Positions 41,009 through 42,738 of a stretch of DNA of 42,738 bases are shown here, piece after piece. Both the position numbers and the translations under genes were made by a program. Under the pieces are notes generated by a model. That model saw nothing but the letters and a program-made list of their open reading frames with translations, was not told where the DNA came from and made no database searches. The DNA lies in NCBI GenBank assembly GCA_023387085.1, contig JAEWIL010000110.1, positions 1 to 42,738 of the forward strand. The letters run 5' to 3'. The stretch comes from Pseudomonadota bacterium (GTDB taxonomy: Bacteria; Pseudomonadota; Alphaproteobacteria; Sphingomonadales; Sphingomonadaceae). The stretch's first letter is position 1; each line of letters opens with the position of its first letter.

Positions 41009-41782
41009 TTAGATCAATCCCGCGAGCGGGCTCGATGGGTCGGCGTATCGCCGCTGACCCATACGGCCCGACAGATAGGCGTCGCGCCCCGCCTCGACCG
41101 CCAGCTTCATCGCACGCGCCATGCGGATCGGGTCCTTAGCCTCTGCGATCGCGGTATTCATTAATACACCGTCGCAGCCGAGTTCCATCGCGACTGCGGC
41201 ATCGCTGGCCGTTCCGACGCCCGCATCGACGAGCACCGGCACCGAAGCACCCTCTACGATCAGGCGGATGGTCACGCGGTTCTGGATGCCAAGCCCCGAC
41301 CCGATCGGCGCGCCCAGCGGCATGACCGCCACCGCGCCCGCATCCTCGAGTTGTTTCGCCGCGATCGGATCGTCGACGCAATAGACCATCGGCAGGAAGC
41401 CCTCTTTCGCGAGCACTTCGGTCGCCTCCAGCGTCTCGCGCATGTTGGGGTAGAGCGTCTTCGCCTCGCCGAGCACTTCCAGTTTCACCAGATCCCAGCC
41501 GCCCGCCTCGCGCGCCAGCCGCAGCGTGCGGATCGCATCGTCGGCGTTGAAACAGCCCGCAGTGTTCGGCAAATAGGTGATCTTCCTGGGGTCGATATAG
41601 TCGGTCAGCATCGGCGCGCTCGGGTCCGACACATTGACGCGGCGCACCGCAACGGTGACGATCTCCGCCCCCGATGCCTCGACCGCGGCGGCGTTCTGTT
41701 CGAAATCCTTGTATTTACCCGTGCCGACAATCAACCGCGAGGTGAACGTCCGTCCGGCAACACTCCACTGATCCGCTGACAA
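41009..41782 (-). CDS. thiG: Thiazole synthase
   Basis: A 257-residue TIM-barrel enzyme that builds the thiazole phosphate of thiamine from DXP, a glycine imine and ThiS-thiocarboxylate. It has FTSRLIVGTGKYKD at the N-terminus, the Schiff-base lysine region WDLVKLEVLG near 100, and VDAGVGTASDAA near 185. The start appears to be TTG 41782, since no ATG or GTG fits the conserved N-terminus. It follows thiS with a 1-bp gap and is probably translationally coupled. A thiO or thiE is not in the window. Confidence 0.95.
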   Translation of the reverse strand: MSADQWSVAGRTFTSRLIVGTGKYKDFEQNAAAVEASGAEIVTVAVRRVNVSDPSAPMLTDYIDPRKITYLPNTAGCFNADDAIRTLRLAREAGGWDLVKLEVLGEAKTLYPNMRETLEATEVLAKEGFLPMVYCVDDPIAAKQLEDAGAVAVMPLGAPIGSGLGIQNRVTIRLIVEGASVPVLVDAGVGTASDAAVAMELGCDGVLMNTAIAEAKDPIRMARAMKLAVEAGRDAYLSGRMGQRRYADPSSPLAGLI

Positions 41783-41783
41783 C

Positions 41784-41984
41784 TCAACCGCCTCCTACGA
41801 AATGAACAATTTCGAGCGCGTCGCCCTCGGCGAGCGCGACGTCCCCGAGCGTCGAGCGCGGAACGATCGCGCGGTTGCGTTCGACGGCGACCTTCTTCAC
41901 GTCGAGCCCCAGCGAGGCAACGAGGTCGGCGATGCTGCCTTCGCGCACCTGCCGCGGCTCACCGTTGAGAATGACCGAGATCAC
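41784..41984 (-). CDS. thiS: Sulfur carrier protein ThiS
   Basis: A 66-residue ubiquitin-fold sulfur carrier ending in the required GG (FVGGG). It is adenylated at that C-terminus and then thiocarboxylated. GTG 41984 is chosen because the protein then starts at the first strand (ISVILNGEPRQV), as in the family; upstream in-frame sequence is antisense to aroQ and not conserved. First gene of thiS-thiG. The 81-bp gap to divergent aroQ is too short for a full TPP riboswitch plus promoter. Confidence 0.9.
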   Translation of the reverse strand: MISVILNGEPRQVREGSIADLVASLGLDVKKVAVERNRAIVPRSTLGDVALAEGDALEIVHFVGGG

Positions 41985-42065
41985 CTGAAAACCCGCCTCA
42001 CTTTGCCTTTTGCCGAGCAGCCCATATAGGGGGAGCAAATCTCGCCGCAACCGAAAGACCGCGCA

Positions 42066-42506
42066 TTGACCGACAAGCCGACCGTCTATGTCCTCTCGGG
42101 CCCCAATCTGAACCTCCTCGGCACGCGCGAGCCCGAAATCTATGGCCACGACACGCTGAACGACATCCACGCGCGGCTCGAAGCGCAGGCCGAAGGCCTG
42201 GGCCTCCGCGTCGAATGTCGCCAGACGAACCACGAGGGCGTGCTGATCGACTGGCTGCACGAAGCCTATATCGCAGGCGCCAAGGCGGTGCTGCTCAACG
42301 CGGGCGGCTATACGCATACCTCGATCGCGATCCACGATGCGATCAAGTCGATCAAGGTACCGGTGATCGAGGTTCATCTGTCGGACCCGATGAAGCGCGA
42401 GGATTTCCGGCATATCAGCTATGTCGGGATGGCCGCGGCCGCCCATTTTGCCGGTCACGGCGCCAACAGCTATATGCTGGCGCTGGACGCCGCCGCCCGT
42501 CTCTGA
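42066..42506 (+). CDS. aroQ: 3-dehydroquinate dehydratase, type II
   Basis: A 146-residue type II dehydroquinase of the shikimate pathway. It has the PNLNLLGTREPEIYG active-site block (Tyr near 26), the lid arginine, NAGGYTHTSIAI and EVHLSDPMKREDFR. Start is TTG 42066, since the conserved VYVLSGPN begins six codons later. It is followed 69 bp later by accB, the common alphaproteobacterial order aroQ-accB-accC. Confidence 0.96.
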   Translation: MTDKPTVYVLSGPNLNLLGTREPEIYGHDTLNDIHARLEAQAEGLGLRVECRQTNHEGVLIDWLHEAYIAGAKAVLLNAGGYTHTSIAIHDAIKSIKVPVIEVHLSDPMKREDFRHISYVGMAAAAHFAGHGANSYMLALDAAARL

Positions 42507-42575
42507 CAATAGGGCGCATCAAAAAACGGGGTCCGGGCGTTCCAAAACGGCCGCCGCAACAACAGGAAAATTCTC

Positions 42576-42738
42576 ATGGGTGACCATAAAGACAATGGCA
42601 TCAACATCGATCCGGCCTATGTGCGCGCGCTCGCCGAGTTGCTCGACGACACGCAGCTTTCCGAGATCGAGGTCGAGGACGGCGACCGCAAGGTCCGCGT
42701 CGCACGCACGCTGACCGCCGCCGCGGCGCCGGTTGCTT
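42576..42738 (+). CDS. accB: Biotin carboxyl carrier protein of acetyl-CoA carboxylase, N-terminal part
   Basis: Only the first 54 codons are in the window; the gene runs off the right edge. The N-terminus (YVRALAELLDDTQLSEIEVEDGDRKVRVAR) is typical of AccB before its Ala/Pro-rich linker and biotinyl domain. The ATG at 42576 follows ACAGGAAAA. Position directly behind aroQ supports the assignment. The biotin-lysine MKM motif is not visible here. Confidence 0.85.
   Translation, partial: MGDHKDNGINIDPAYVRALAELLDDTQLSEIEVEDGDRKVRVARTLTAAAAPVA

Noticed and set aside
41985..42065. TPP riboswitch upstream of thiS-thiG.
   Set aside because: The 81-bp divergent gap is too short for the about 100-nt aptamer plus promoters, and I see no CTGAGA-type core.

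Overview
The window looks like a chromosomal segment of an alphaproteobacterium, most likely a sphingomonad (Sphingopyxis/Sphingomonas type). The evidence is the high G+C, dense packing with 1-8 bp gene overlaps, frequent GTG/TTG starts, a HisZ-type histidine gene, CycM-like membrane-anchored cytochrome c, the aroQ-accB order, and several families of intergenic inverted repeats typical of such genomes. Taxonomy is inferred from gene content and style, not measured.

Region 1 (1-22196) is an accessory catabolic cluster around an IclR-family regulator (6723-7523). It has six transcription units in three divergent pairs: bicupin A plus a tandem SDR (-) / bicupin B (+); isocitrate-lyase-family enzyme plus HisD-like dehydrogenase (-) / MFS transporter (+); iclR (-) / a 14.5-kb operon (+). 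Each divergent gap has exactly one copy of a near-palindromic 15-mer, (A/G)TTCG-N5-CGAAC, at 2183, 5416 and 7573. I read these as the operators of one regulon. The long operon (7680-22196) encodes, in order: FAD monooxygenase, AMDase/maleate-isomerase-like enzyme, bicupin C, zinc-type dehydrogenase, a LeuC/LeuD-like hydratase, cysteine amidohydrolase of the N-carbamoylsarcosine/maleamate type, HMG-CoA-lyase-like enzyme, HyuA, HyuB, class III CoA-transferase and a second LeuC/LeuD-like hydratase. No leuA, leuB, creatininase or urease is present.

A consistent but unproven reading is that this set breaks down a ring-containing (probably N-heterocyclic) compound through cyclic imide/hydantoin opening, amide hydrolysis, alkyl-maleate/malate hydration, CoA activation and retro-aldol cleavage to central metabolites. 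The substrate cannot be named from sequence. Several members depart from their families: SSREQ for SSREH in the first LeuD, no catalytic zinc ligands in the dehydrogenase, a dead N-terminal half in the SDR, and one live plus one dead half in each bicupin.

The junction at 22197-22479 is locally A+T-richer and holds a short stretch resembling an IS21-family end, which may mark the island edge.

Region 2 (22480-42738) is ordinary core genome: a GFA-family zinc protein, ogt, purT, polA with a small exported protein, a CDP-alcohol phosphatidyltransferase, prephenate dehydratase, two tandem c-type cytochromes, a LOG-family protein, an extensin-like lipoprotein, serC-serA with a structured leader that resembles the alphaproteobacterial serC RNA motif, hisZ, an unknown lipoprotein, a CsbD-like protein, a Crp/Fnr regulator divergent from a DUF1254/DUF1214 protein, thiS-thiG, aroQ and the start of accB (cut by the window end). 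No rRNA, tRNA, CRISPR array or intact transposase was seen. No gene-free stretch exceeds 300 bases.
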